Shown here piece after piece: positions 32,977 to 42,015 of a DNA stretch of 64,000 nt. The stretch comes from Streptomyces muensis. GTDB taxonomy: Bacteria > Actinomycetota > Actinomycetes > Streptomycetales > Streptomycetaceae. The first letter of the stretch is position 1. Every line of letters starts with the position of its first letter. Made by a program: the position numbers and the translations under genes. The notes below the pieces were generated by a model. It saw only the letters and a list, made by a program, of their open reading frames with translations. It searched no databases and had not been told where the DNA came from. The stretch covers positions 1-64,000 of the forward strand of contig NZ_JAKEIP010000011.1 of the NCBI RefSeq assembly GCF_021474425.1, read 5' to 3'.

Positions 32977-35119
32977 ACTGGCCCGCCGGCCATCCGGTGT
33001 TGGCGCTGACCGACAGCCGCAGACAGCGCAGGCTGGTGCCGCCGGGCAGGGATACGGTGGCCGTGTTGCCGGTGGCCGGGTCGAAGCGGTAGCCGGTGGC
33101 GCCCACGACCGTCGAGTAGGTGGAGCCGTCGGTGCTGCCCAGCACGGTCACGGTCTGGGTGCGCGCTCCCCACGCCGAGGAAGGCGGCAGCTTCAGCACC
33201 AGTCGCCGGACCGCCTCGGTCGAGCCGAGGTCGACCGTCAGCGCCTGCGGGAAGGCGTTGTTGGTGGACTCCCAGTAGGTGTTGGCGTCACCGTCGACCG
33301 CCTTGCCCGGGGTGTAGACGTCCTGCGATCCGGTGGCGGTGGCCGGACGGCCCTTGGCGAGGTTGCGGTTCGGATCCGGGTCGGGGTTGCCCTGGCCGGG
33401 CTGGGGCCAGGTCGAGCAGTCGGACCAGGTGCTGCTCCAGCCGGAGTTGCCGCCGCCGTCGGTGAGGGTGAAGGTGCCGGAGCCGGCCGGGTAGGGGCAG
33501 TTGTAGACGCCCGCCGCGCCGACGCCGGTCGCCGCGACGTTGCGGAAAGTGGCTGCGCCCTGCGTCTCGGCCTGGACGACGACCGTACCGGTGTCACGCA
33601 CGGTGGCGCCGTCGACGGTGATGTTCTTCGCCGCGAAACCGCGACCGCTGCCCGACACGAACTCGAAGGCGCTGTACGGGCTGTCGATGACGGTGGTGTC
33701 GGTGATCCGGACGTTGGCCTCGATGGCGCTGTCGTAGGAGTCGACGCGCAGGGCGCCCATCGGGTGGTTCCAGTTGGGGTTCATCGCGCCCGTGCGGACG
33801 AGTGTGTTGCCGTCGACCGTGATCGTGCCGGCCAGCGGGTGGAAGGGGTCGAGGAACTTCTGGTTGGAGATCGCGATGCCGCTGCCGAGGGCGTTGGTGT
33901 CGGCGATCAGGTTGTCCTTGACGGTGATGTCGGTGCCGCCGTAGATCGCGATGCCGTTGGCGAGGTTCGGCTGGGTGATCGTGTTGTTCTCGAAGCTGCT
34001 GTTCGTGTCCGGCGCGTACAGCGACCACATGGCGAGGGCGTCGTCGCCCTGGTTGCGCAGGAAGTTGTGGCGGACGCGCACGCCGCGTGCGTTGCCGTTG
34101 AGGTTGAGTCCGTCGGCGGTCATGTCGAGGAACCGGTTGTTCTCGACGACGAGGTTGTCGTTGTCGCCCATCAGCCAGAGGCCGACCTTGAGGTGCTGGA
34201 GCCACATGCCGGAGACGGAACTGTTCGGCCCGAGCGAGCCGTTGACGAAGTTGTCGGGGTTGGAGTCGACGCGCTCGGTGACCTCGCCGATGACCGCGAA
34301 GTCCTTGATGTGGACGTCGCCGGTCGAGCTCGACTGGTCGATGAAGCGGGAGGTGCGCACGACGGAGTGCCAGTGGCCGGCGCCCTGGAGGGTGACGTTC
34401 TGGACGCCGTTCAGGGACGAGGTGAGCCGGTACTCCCCCGGTGGGATCCAGACCACGCCGCCCCGTGCCGCGGCGATGGCGTCCCGGAAGGCCTGCGTGG
34501 AGTCGCCCTGGCCGCTCGGGTCGGCGCCCTTGGAGGTGACGGACACCGATCCGGCGGGCTGCGCGGCGGGCCCGGCGGCCTGCTCGAAGTCGGCGACGTC
34601 GACGGTGACCTGGACGCCGGTCGCCTCGACGGCGATCTTGTCCCCTGCCTGCACATCGCGGCCCAGCAGCAGCCGGGCGTTGTCGTAGAAGTGGTGGCTC
34701 TTGGCGCCCGGGATCCACGGGGTGTCCACGTACGAGTACTTGGACGTCACGAGGATGGTCCGGTCGAGCCGGGTGCCGTTGACGTACACGTTCAGCGAGC
34801 CGGACCGGCCGTCGGGGACGCTGTAGGCGACGTTCACCGCGTTGGCCGCGCGCGGCACGGTGAACTCGACGCGCCGGCCGGAGTCGAGCCGTACCGCCTG
34901 GCGGCCCGAGGCCTCGGAGGCGAGGGTGCCCTGGGTGTGGTCGGGGCCGATCCTCGTGCCCGTGGTGGTGGCGGACTCCGCTTCGACGGAGGTGAAGGGG
35001 AGGGTGGCGCCGGCCGCCGCCCGGGCCGTGGGGGCGGCCGCGGTGAGCAGGCCCGCCGCCAGAGCGGCGACCATTATGGCTGGCATGACCCTGACAGTCC
35101 TGGATCTGTAGGTGTGCAT
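32945..35119 (-). CDS. secreted GH87-like alpha-1,3-glucanase (mycodextranase type) with carbohydrate-binding domains
   Basis: 724 residues. Sec signal to about residue 34 (ending ARAAAG). A CBM6-like beta domain (FTSVEAESATTTGT) spans ~40-185. The domain from ~190 to ~565 is a parallel beta-helix starting VTSKGADPSGQGDSTQAF. A C-terminal F5/8-type (discoidin) domain covers ~590-724 (NLAKGRPATATGSQDVY). The helix carries TADGLNLNG and RNQGDDALAMWS, whose aspartates match the catalytic set I remember for GH87 enzymes. It should cut alpha-1,3-glucan of fungal walls or mutan outside the cell. Other beta-helix hydrolases remain possible. Confidence 0.75.
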   Translation of the reverse strand: MHTYRSRTVRVMPAIMVAALAAGLLTAAAPTARAAAGATLPFTSVEAESATTTGTRIGPDHTQGTLASEASGRQAVRLDSGRRVEFTVPRAANAVNVAYSVPDGRSGSLNVYVNGTRLDRTILVTSKYSYVDTPWIPGAKSHHFYDNARLLLGRDVQAGDKIAVEATGVQVTVDVADFEQAAGPAAQPAGSVSVTSKGADPSGQGDSTQAFRDAIAAARGGVVWIPPGEYRLTSSLNGVQNVTLQGAGHWHSVVRTSRFIDQSSSTGDVHIKDFAVIGEVTERVDSNPDNFVNGSLGPNSSVSGMWLQHLKVGLWLMGDNDNLVVENNRFLDMTADGLNLNGNARGVRVRHNFLRNQGDDALAMWSLYAPDTNSSFENNTITQPNLANGIAIYGGTDITVKDNLIADTNALGSGIAISNQKFLDPFHPLAGTITVDGNTLVRTGAMNPNWNHPMGALRVDSYDSAIEANVRITDTTVIDSPYSAFEFVSGSGRGFAAKNITVDGATVRDTGTVVVQAETQGAATFRNVAATGVGAAGVYNCPYPAGSGTFTLTDGGGNSGWSSTWSDCSTWPQPGQGNPDPDPNRNLAKGRPATATGSQDVYTPGKAVDGDANTYWESTNNAFPQALTVDLGSTEAVRRLVLKLPPSSAWGARTQTVTVLGSTDGSTYSTVVGATGYRFDPATGNTATVSLPGGTSLRCLRLSVSANTGWPAGQFSEVEVYPTS

Positions 35120-35152
35120 GTGCTGGTCCCTTCGACAGTGGGGGGTGCGGTC

Positions 35153-36727
35153 TCAGGCGCGCAGCCAGACCGCGGTGTCCTTCGGCAGCCTCCCTTCCGT
35201 GTCCAATGGCGCGCTGCTGACGAGGAGTTCGGTGTGCGCGGGCAGGTCGCTCGGCTGGTCGGCGAGGTTCACCAGGCACAGCGCGCCGTCGCCGCGGCGG
35301 AAGGCGAGGATCCCCTCCGGGGCGGGCAGCCAGGTCAGCGGGCCCTTCCCGAAGACGGGGCGCAGGCGAATCGCCGTGCGGTAGAGGCTGAGCATCGAGC
35401 CGGGGTCCGCGGCCTGGCCGCCGGCGGCGTACGACGGCCAGTCGGCCGGCTGCGGCAGCCAGGGCTCGCCGCCGAATCCGGCGTACGGCTCGCCCGCCAC
35501 CCAGGGCAGCGGCACCCGGCAGCCGTCGCGGCCCGGGTCGGTGCCGCCGGAGCGGGCGTGCATCGGGTCCTGGACGCGGTCGCGCGGGATGTCGGCCTCG
35601 GGCAGGCCCAGTTCCTCGCCCTGGTAGAGATAGACGGCGCCGGGGAGGGCGAGGGAGAGCAGGGCTGCGGCGCGGGCCCGTCGGGTGCCGAGGGCGAGGT
35701 CGGTCGGTGTGCCGAAGGCCTTGGTGGCGAAGTCGAAGGCGGTGTCCTCGCGGCCGTACCGGGTGACCGTGCGGGTCACGTCGTGGTTGCACAGCACCCA
35801 GGTGGCGGGCGCGCCGACGGGGGCGTGCTCGGCGAGGGTGTCGTCGATGGAGGCACGCAGGCGCCGGGCGTCCCACGGGCAGGACAGGAAGGCGAAGTTG
35901 AAGGCGGTGTGGAGTTCGTCGGGGCGCAGGTAGCGGGCGAAGCGTTCGGGGTCGGGGAGCCAGACCTCGCCGACGAAGATGCCGCCGTACTCGTCCGCGA
36001 TGGCGCGCCAGGAGCGGTAGATGTCGTGGAGTTCGTCGCGGTCGACGTAGGGGTGCGGGTCACGGCCTTCGACGAAGTCGGGCAGGCGGGGGTCCTTGGC
36101 GAGGAGGGCGGCGGAGTCGACGCGGACGCCGGCGACACCGCGTTCGAACCAGAAGCGTAGGATGTCCTCGTGTTCGCGCCGGACGGCGGGGTGGGCCCAG
36201 TTGAGGTCGGGCTGTTCGGGGGCGAAGAGGTGGAGGTACCAGGTGCCGTCGGGGAGCCGGGTCCAGGCGGGGCCGCCGAACTCGGAGCGCCAGTCGTTGG
36301 GCGGCCGGTCGCCGCGGCCGGCCCGGAAGTGGAACAGCTCCCGTTCCGCTCCGCCTTTCAGCGCCGCCCGGAACCAGGGGTGCTGGTCCGAGACATGGTT
36401 GGGCACGATGTCGGCGATCGTGCGCATGCCGAGCTCCCGCGCCTCCGCGATGAGTTTCTCCGCCTCGGCGAGGGTGCCGAACGCCGGGTCGATGGCACGG
36501 TAGTCGGCGACGTCGTAGCCGCCGTCCTTCATCGGTGAGACGTACCAGGGGGTGAACCACAGCGCGTCCACTCCGAGTTCGGCGAGATACGGCAGCCTGG
36601 CGCGCACGCCGGCGAGATCGCCGGTACCGTCGCCGTCACCGTCCGCGAAGCTGCGGACGTAGACCTGGTAGATGACGGCGTTGCGCCACCAGTCCGGGCG
36701 GTTGCGGGCAGGGGTGGGCTGGGCCAC
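35153..36727 (-). CDS. aglA: GH13 alpha-glucosidase / oligo-alpha-glucan hydrolase, cytoplasmic
   Basis: 524 residues, no signal. GH13 set: WWRNAVIYQVYVRSFADGDG, VPNHVSDQHPWF, nucleophile Asp204 (GVRVDSAALL), acid/base Glu254 (FVGEVWLP) and transition-state Asp316 (CNHDVTRT). The start is GTG at 36727 after AAAGGA. It lies directly between the importer genes and the secreted glucanase, so it probably hydrolyses imported alpha-linked oligosaccharides to glucose. Linkage preference cannot be read; nigerose-type (alpha-1,3) is suggested by the glucanase (inference). Confidence 0.9.
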   Translation of the reverse strand: MAQPTPARNRPDWWRNAVIYQVYVRSFADGDGDGTGDLAGVRARLPYLAELGVDALWFTPWYVSPMKDGGYDVADYRAIDPAFGTLAEAEKLIAEARELGMRTIADIVPNHVSDQHPWFRAALKGGAERELFHFRAGRGDRPPNDWRSEFGGPAWTRLPDGTWYLHLFAPEQPDLNWAHPAVRREHEDILRFWFERGVAGVRVDSAALLAKDPRLPDFVEGRDPHPYVDRDELHDIYRSWRAIADEYGGIFVGEVWLPDPERFARYLRPDELHTAFNFAFLSCPWDARRLRASIDDTLAEHAPVGAPATWVLCNHDVTRTVTRYGREDTAFDFATKAFGTPTDLALGTRRARAAALLSLALPGAVYLYQGEELGLPEADIPRDRVQDPMHARSGGTDPGRDGCRVPLPWVAGEPYAGFGGEPWLPQPADWPSYAAGGQAADPGSMLSLYRTAIRLRPVFGKGPLTWLPAPEGILAFRRGDGALCLVNLADQPSDLPAHTELLVSSAPLDTEGRLPKDTAVWLRA

Positions 36728-36760
36728 GGTGCATCCTTTCTGTCGGGGCAGGTCAGGGCG

Positions 36761-37621
36761 TCAGCCCTTCGTGCCGCCCGCGCCGATCCCGGCGATGATG
36801 TGCCGCTGGAAGACCAGGAACATCGCGACCATGGGGATGCCGGCGATCACCATCGCGGCGATGAGCACGGTCAGCGGGACGTTCTGCGACAACTGGACGA
36901 GCGCCACGCTGATCGGCTGTTTTTCGGTGTCCGAGAAGACCATCAGCGGCCACAGGAAGTCCTGCCACACGGCCACCAGGGCGAAGATCGACACCACGCC
37001 GAGGACAGGCCGGGACATCGGCAGCACGACGGACCACAGAATGCGCAGCTTCCCGGCGCCGTCGAGCTCGGCGGCCTGGAGGACATCGCGCGGGAGCTGG
37101 TCGAAGAACCGCTTCAGCAGATAGAGGTTGAAGGCGTTGGCGACGGCCGGCAGCCAGATGGCGAGGGGGTCGTTGAGCAGTCCGAGGTCCGCCACGGTCA
37201 GGTACTTCGGCACGACCAGCGCCTGGGCCGGCACCATCAGAGTGGCGAGGATGCCGCCGAGGACGAGGTTGCCGAAGACGGGCCGCAGCTTGGACAGCGC
37301 GTAGGCGGCGGCCGTGCAGAACACGATCTGGAACAGCCAGGCGCCGGTGGCCTGGACGACCGTGTTCCCCAGGTGGGTCGGCAGCCGCATCAGGTCCCAG
37401 GCGTCCGTGTATCCGCTGAGCCGCCACTGCTCCGGCACGACGGTGGGCGGGGTCCGCGTCACCTCGTCCGGTGACTTCATCGCGCCCGTCACCATCCAGT
37501 AGACGGGGAAGAGGAAGGCCAGTGTGAACAGCAGGACGGTGCCGGTGAGGACGGACCAGTACACGGCCTTGCCGCGCGGGCGGGCCAGGGCCGCCGGGGA
37601 GACGAGCGTCCGGGTGCTCAT
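36761..37621 (-). CDS. aglG: CUT1 sugar importer permease, AglG/MalG type
   Basis: 286 residues, six predicted helices. Coupling loop AAELDGAGKLRILWSVVLP with the EAA pattern. MVPAQALVVPKYLTVADLGLL and VWQDFLWPLMVFSD are typical of this subunit. ATG at 37621 overlaps the upstream permease stop (ATGA). No ATPase gene is in the operon; streptomycetes energise such importers with the shared ATPase MsiK. Confidence 0.9.
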   Translation of the reverse strand: MSTRTLVSPAALARPRGKAVYWSVLTGTVLLFTLAFLFPVYWMVTGAMKSPDEVTRTPPTVVPEQWRLSGYTDAWDLMRLPTHLGNTVVQATGAWLFQIVFCTAAAYALSKLRPVFGNLVLGGILATLMVPAQALVVPKYLTVADLGLLNDPLAIWLPAVANAFNLYLLKRFFDQLPRDVLQAAELDGAGKLRILWSVVLPMSRPVLGVVSIFALVAVWQDFLWPLMVFSDTEKQPISVALVQLSQNVPLTVLIAAMVIAGIPMVAMFLVFQRHIIAGIGAGGTKG

Positions 37622-38574
37622 ACGTCCTCCCCCGACGTGCGCGTCAGCCGCAGATATACGGCGGAGAAGGCGCCGAGGAGCGCGAGCAGCAGGACGCTGA
37701 GGGCGCAGGCGCCGCCGAAGTCGTTGTAGAGGAAGGCGTACTTGTAGATCAGGTAGAGGACGGTCACCGTGGCGTTCTCGGGGCCGCCGCCCGTGATCAC
37801 GAACGGTTCGGTGAAGACCTGCATCGTGGCGATGATCTGAAGGAGCATCAGCATCAGGATCACGAAGCGGGTCTGCGGGACGGTGACGTGCCGGATGCGT
37901 TGCAGGAGGTTCGCGCCGTCGAGTTCGGCGGCCTCGTACAGCTCGCCGGGGATGGACTGGAGCGCGGCGAGGTAGATGAGGACGGTGCCGCCCATGTTGG
38001 CCCAGGTGGCCACGATGACAAGGGAGATGAGTGCGGTGTCGGCGCCGTTGGACCAGTTCGAGGTGGGCAGGTGCAGGAAACGCAGCGCCTCGTTGGCCAG
38101 GCCGGTGCCGGGGTCGTAGAACCACTTCCACAGCAGGGCGCTGACCACCGGCGGAATCATCACGGGCAGATAGACGACGACCCGGAAGAACGCCTTCGCG
38201 TGCCGCAGTTCATTCAGCACCAGGGCGAGTACGAAGGGGATCGCGAAGCCGATCAGCAGGGCGAGCAGCGTGAAGGTGAGGGTGTTTCGCCAGGCCGCCG
38301 CGAACTCCGGGTCGGCGAAGACGCGGGTGAAGTTGGCGATGCCGACCCATTCGGGGTCGCTGCCGGGCGTGTACTTCTGGAAGGCGATCACGACGGCACG
38401 GATCGCCGGGTACCAGGAGAACAGGGCGAAGCAGACGAGGCCGCCGAGGAGGAAGCCGTAGGCGCGCATCTGGTCGGTGAGGCGGCGCCGCCTCCGGTCC
38501 CCTGCCGGGGGCGGCGCCTGCATGGGGCGGACCTCGACCTTCGCCACGGTCCGTCGCTGAGCCGTCTCGGTCAT
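37618..38574 (-). CDS. aglF: CUT1 sugar importer permease, AglF/MalF type
   Basis: 318 residues. A ~30-residue cytoplasmic lead is followed by six predicted helices. The coupling loop is AAELDGANLLQRIRHVTVPQ. It starts 6 bases after the binding-protein gene stop and overlaps the next permease by four bases, so the subunits are made together. Confidence 0.9.
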   Translation of the reverse strand: MTETAQRRTVAKVEVRPMQAPPPAGDRRRRRLTDQMRAYGFLLGGLVCFALFSWYPAIRAVVIAFQKYTPGSDPEWVGIANFTRVFADPEFAAAWRNTLTFTLLALLIGFAIPFVLALVLNELRHAKAFFRVVVYLPVMIPPVVSALLWKWFYDPGTGLANEALRFLHLPTSNWSNGADTALISLVIVATWANMGGTVLIYLAALQSIPGELYEAAELDGANLLQRIRHVTVPQTRFVILMLMLLQIIATMQVFTEPFVITGGGPENATVTVLYLIYKYAFLYNDFGGACALSVLLLALLGAFSAVYLRLTRTSGEDV

Positions 38575-38580
38575 GGCCCG

Positions 38581-39927
38581 TCAGCCCCAGTCGAGGATGC
38601 CGTCGATCTTGCCGGAGGCGTCCTTCAGGAGCCGGTCGATGTCGGCGTCCTCCTTGGTGAGTACGGCGGAGACGACACCGTCGAGGACGGAGTAGATCTG
38701 CTGGGCGTGCGGTGGCTCGATCTTCATGTCAAGGCTTTGGTTGCCGTCGAGGAAGGCCTGGTAGTTGGTCACCGGGACGTTGGCGTTGGCCTGCTTGACC
38801 TGCTGGTCCTTGGCGTCGGCGGCGCCGGTGAACAGCCGGGGTTCGGGCAGTCCGACGGGGGCGTCGTTCTGCTTGGCGCGGGCGTAGTCGCCGAGGAAGC
38901 CGTCGCCGGGCGTGAGGAACATGTGGTCCAGCCACTTCAGGCCGGCGCGGATCTGCTCAGGGCTCGCCTTCTTGTTGAACATGTAGCCGTCGCCGCCGAT
39001 GAGCGTGCCCTCGCCGCCGGGCATCGGGGCGAGCGCGAGGTCCTTGTAGTCGCCGCCCTTCTCCTTGACCAGGATCGGGATGTTGTCGGGCGCGGCGAGG
39101 TACATGCCGAGCTTGCCGCTGCCCATCATCTGCTGGACGTCGTTGATGACCAGGAGCTGCTTGCTGCCCATCGAGTCGTCGGTCCAGCGCATGTCGTGCA
39201 GGTTCCGGAGCACGGCGCGGCCCTCGGGGGTGTCGACGGTGGCCTTCTCGCCGTCGGCGCTGACGACGTCGCCGCCCTGGGAGTAGAGCTCGGCGGTGAA
39301 GTGCCAGCCGCCCTGGTTCTGGGCGCTGTAGTCGGCGTAGCCGACGGTGCCGTCGCCGAGGCCGGCGATCTTCTTGGCGGCGGCGCGCAGTTCGTCCCAG
39401 GTGGCCGGGGGCTTCTCGGGGTCGAGGCCCGCCTGTTCGAACAGCTTCTTGTTGTAGATCAGGCCCATCGAGTAGCCGGTGCGCGGGATGCCGTAGACCT
39501 TGCCGTCGACGGTGTAGATGTCGCGCAGCTGCCGCTGGATGGTGTCGTAGCTCTTCAACTCCTTGATGTACGGCGTGAGATCGGCGGCCTGGTTGATGTC
39601 GACGACGTGCCGGGCGTCGGTGAAGTACGTGTAGAAGACGTCCTCCATCTGTCCGCCGGCGAGCTTGGCGTCGAAGGTCTTCGGGTCCTGGCAGGGGAAG
39701 GCGTCATGGGCGACGACGTCGATGTCCGGGTTCTGCTTCTCGAAGGCGGCGACGTCCTGCTCGAAGAACTGCCGGTCGACCTTGGCGCTCTTGGGCGGCA
39801 TGCAGTTGACCGTGATGCGGGTCTTGCCGCTCGCCGAATCGTCGCCCGACCCGCAGGCGGAGGCGGCAAGAGCCAAGGAGCAGACGCTGAGCGCGGCAAG
39901 GGTACGGCGGAATCCGGTGCTTCTCAT
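38581..39927 (-). CDS. aglE: sugar-binding lipoprotein of the CUT1 importer, AglE/MalE type
   Basis: 448 residues. Lipobox LAASACG near residue 25 shows an exported lipoprotein. Family-1 binding-protein marks include IPRTGYSMGLIYNKKLFEQAGL, PPATWDELRAAAKKI and GGDGYMFNKKASPEQI. ATG at 39927 follows AGAGGGG; the start at 39984 lacks a site. First gene after the LacI regulator, with its own promoter region at 39928-40037 holding a palindromic site. Confidence 0.9.
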   Translation of the reverse strand: MRSTGFRRTLAALSVCSLALAASACGSGDDSASGKTRITVNCMPPKSAKVDRQFFEQDVAAFEKQNPDIDVVAHDAFPCQDPKTFDAKLAGGQMEDVFYTYFTDARHVVDINQAADLTPYIKELKSYDTIQRQLRDIYTVDGKVYGIPRTGYSMGLIYNKKLFEQAGLDPEKPPATWDELRAAAKKIAGLGDGTVGYADYSAQNQGGWHFTAELYSQGGDVVSADGEKATVDTPEGRAVLRNLHDMRWTDDSMGSKQLLVINDVQQMMGSGKLGMYLAAPDNIPILVKEKGGDYKDLALAPMPGGEGTLIGGDGYMFNKKASPEQIRAGLKWLDHMFLTPGDGFLGDYARAKQNDAPVGLPEPRLFTGAADAKDQQVKQANANVPVTNYQAFLDGNQSLDMKIEPPHAQQIYSVLDGVVSAVLTKEDADIDRLLKDASGKIDGILDWG

Positions 39928-39978
39928 CGGTGGACCCCTCTGGGCAGGAGCGGTGGGCGCCGCACACTCAAGCACCGG

Positions 39979-40001
39979 CGACATTTGATCGCAAGATGTC
40001 G
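39979..40001. promoter_or_regulatory. inverted repeat upstream of the sugar-binding protein gene, LacI-site candidate
   Basis: CGACAT (39979-39984) and ATGTCG (39996-40001) flank TTGATCGCAA, which resembles a LacI-family core (TTGCGCGCAA-like). It lies ~50 bases upstream of the start codon, in the promoter zone. Confidence 0.4.
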
Positions 40002-40037
40002 CGCGCGATTTGAAATTTTTGAACAGAGGATGGGTTC

Positions 40038-41036
40038 TCAGGGACGAGGTGCCTGTGCCGTCGAACCGCGCACCACCAGTTCCGGCTCGAAGAGCAGCTC
40101 CTCGGCCGGTACGGCACTGCCCGCGATCTGCGCGTTCAGCAGCTCCACCGCGGCCCGGCCCATGGCCTCGATGGGCTGTCGGACGGTGGTGAGCGGGGGC
40201 TCGGTGCAGTTCATGAACGCCGAGTCGTCGTACCCGACCACGGAGATCTGCGAGGGGACGCCGAGCCCCTTGCGGCGGGCGGCCCTGATGGCACCGAGCG
40301 CCAGTGGGTCGCTCGCGCAGATGATGCCCGTGACGCCCCGGTCGATCAGCCGGGAGGCGGCGGCGTGACCGCCCTCGATCGAGAAGATGGCCCGCGCCAC
40401 CCGCTCCTCGGGCAGGTCTGCGGCGACGCTCCGCGCGGCGGCCAGCTTGCGCGCCGACGGCATGTGGTCGGCCGGTCCGAGCACGAGCCCGATGCGCTCG
40501 TGGCCCAGCGAGGCCAGATGCCGCCAGGCCTGCTCCACGGCCACGGCGTCGTCACAGGAGACGCCCGGGAAGCCGAGGCGCCCGATGGCCGCGTTGACCA
40601 GCACCACCGGGATGTTGCGGTCGGCGAGCTCCTTGTAGTGGTCGTGCGGTGCGTCGGCCTGGGCGTACAGGCCGCCGGCGAAGACGACTCCCGAGACCTG
40701 CTGTTGCAGCAGCAATGCGACATAGTCGGCCTCGGAGACCCCGCCCTTGGTCTGCGTGCACAGCACCGGGGTGAGCCCCAGCTGGGCGAGCGCACCGCCG
40801 ATCACCTCGGCGAACGCGGGGAAGATCGGGTTCTGCAGCTCGGGGAGCACGAGGCCGACGAGACGGGCGCGTTCGCCGCGCAGCTGCGTGGGCCGCTCGT
40901 AGCCGAGGACGTCCAGGGCGGAGAGCACCGCCTGCCGGGTGGCCTCGGAGACGCCGGGCTTGTCGTTGAGCACCCGGCTGACCGTGGCCTCGCTGACCCC
41001 GACCTTCTTCGCCACTTCAGCAAGTCGTCGCGTCAT
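40038..41036 (-). CDS. aglR: LacI-family repressor of the alpha-glucan locus
   Basis: 332 residues. N-terminal HTH: RLAEVAKKVGVSEATVSRVLNDKPGVS. Hinge helix around LRGERARLVGLVLPE. Periplasmic-binding-like effector domain with IICASDPLALGAI and ISVVGYDDSAFMNCTEPPLTTV. It precedes the importer operon on the same strand and probably represses it until an imported alpha-glucoside binds. GCGCAAG repeats and a palindrome directly upstream suggest self-control. Confidence 0.9.
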   Translation of the reverse strand: MTRRLAEVAKKVGVSEATVSRVLNDKPGVSEATRQAVLSALDVLGYERPTQLRGERARLVGLVLPELQNPIFPAFAEVIGGALAQLGLTPVLCTQTKGGVSEADYVALLLQQQVSGVVFAGGLYAQADAPHDHYKELADRNIPVVLVNAAIGRLGFPGVSCDDAVAVEQAWRHLASLGHERIGLVLGPADHMPSARKLAAARSVAADLPEERVARAIFSIEGGHAAASRLIDRGVTGIICASDPLALGAIRAARRKGLGVPSQISVVGYDDSAFMNCTEPPLTTVRQPIEAMGRAAVELLNAQIAGSAVPAEELLFEPELVVRGSTAQAPRP

Positions 41037-41038
41037 GC

Positions 41039-41074
41039 GCGCAAGAATAGCGCAAGAAGCGCAAGCCGCTTGCG
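41039..41074. promoter_or_regulatory. LacI-type operator cluster upstream of aglR
   Basis: GCGCAAG occurs at 41039, 41050 and 41059. The last copy is the left arm of CGCAAGCCGCTTGCG (41060-41074), a perfect 15-base palindrome of the LacI-family type. It overlaps the aglR start region, so autoregulation is likely. Confidence 0.55.
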
Positions 41075-41129
41075 TGACGAGTGGTCTGACGGGGCGCCGT
41101 CGACGACCTGAACGCCGACGGTGCCCCGT

Positions 41130-41792
41130 TCAGTCCTCGGGGGTGGGCACCACGCGCAGATGGGCGGCGCCGCGCCGCACCGCACGCGCCCGGGGTCGGT
41201 CCCTGCGCACCTCGCGCAGCACCAGAGTCAGCCGGGTGTACCCCATCTCGCGCAGGGTCCGGGGTGTCTCGTCGACGACCCGGCAGTCGGTGGCGCCCCA
41301 GCGCGGATCCGGGTGCAGCAGCGGACGTACGGCGCCGTCCTGGGCGACCGCCCGCTCGCCGACCGCGCGGATCCAGTGCGGCAGGCCCTGCCGGTAGGCG
41401 GCCTCCATGATGGGGTCCTGGGCGATCTCGCGGCGGACGGCCTGGAGGCCGTGGTCATGGCCGTGCAGTTCCACGGCGGCGGCGAAGTGGGCCAGCATGG
41501 GCAGGCACCAGCCGGCCTCGTGGTCGCCGAGGACCGTGCTCGCGTCCGGGTGGAAGAGGACGAACCTGAGGAAGTTGTCGTCGGGCATCGCCGTCGGATG
41601 CGGGCCCACGCCTTGGAAAAGTGACGCGAAAGCGGTGTTCGCCAGAACGACGTCCCAGCGGTGGTCGACGACGACGGACGGGAAGGGCACGGCCTCCACG
41701 AGGGTGGCGTAGTCCCGTAGGTACGCCTCGGCCTCGGGCCGCTCGGGGACGGACCGCGGTACGGACCGCTGCCCACCTGCCTGATATGCCAT
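41130..41792 (-). CDS. stand-alone MmyB-type regulator ligand domain (no HTH)
   Basis: 220 residues. The whole protein matches the C-terminal ligand-binding (PAS-like) domain of MmyB regulators: AVPFPSVVVDHRWDVVLANTA, NFLRFVLFHPDAS, and HWIRAVGERAV. In the normal family this domain follows an XRE-type HTH, but here there is none, and the N-terminal ~35 residues are not helical enough for one. ATG at 41792 is used. Divergent from an XRE regulator gene; a trans-acting sensor partner is possible (inference). Confidence 0.7.
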   Translation of the reverse strand: MAYQAGGQRSVPRSVPERPEAEAYLRDYATLVEAVPFPSVVVDHRWDVVLANTAFASLFQGVGPHPTAMPDDNFLRFVLFHPDASTVLGDHEAGWCLPMLAHFAAAVELHGHDHGLQAVRREIAQDPIMEAAYRQGLPHWIRAVGERAVAQDGAVRPLLHPDPRWGATDCRVVDETPRTLREMGYTRLTLVLREVRRDRPRARAVRRGAAHLRVVPTPED

Positions 41793-41863
41793 CGGGAGGT
41801 CACCCCTCTTGCCTATGCGGCCTTCACGCGGCGCCTTGATCCTGCTGCCCACGCCGGAGCCGT

Positions 41864-41895
41864 GTCAACTATCGTGGCATTTCGTGCCGGTTGAC
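41864..41895. promoter_or_regulatory. inverted repeat in the MmyB/XRE intergenic region
   Basis: GTCAAC (41864-41869) and GTTGAC (41890-41895) enclose a second inverted pair, GGCA and TGCC. The site is central in the 223-base divergent promoter region and includes a TTGACG that could be a -35 element for the XRE gene. Confidence 0.4.
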
Positions 41896-42015
41896 GGCTG
41901 AAATTGGACACAGTTGTGGCGAGACCTGGATGTGAGTTCGAACTACCCGGTAATCTCCGTCGAGTTCACGGCAACCGCTTGTGAGAAGCCTGTGAGAGAC
42001 GTAGGAGATCTGTCG

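Noticed and set aside
32894..36160. 1088-codon open frame on the plus strand
   Set aside because: Antisense to the glucanase and glucosidase genes; composition is Gly/Val/Arg/Asp filler typical of high-GC shadows.
41891..41919. strong promoter for the XRE gene (TTGACG start)
   Set aside because: The -10 region at the right spacing (TTGTGG) is poor, so only the inverted repeat is reported.
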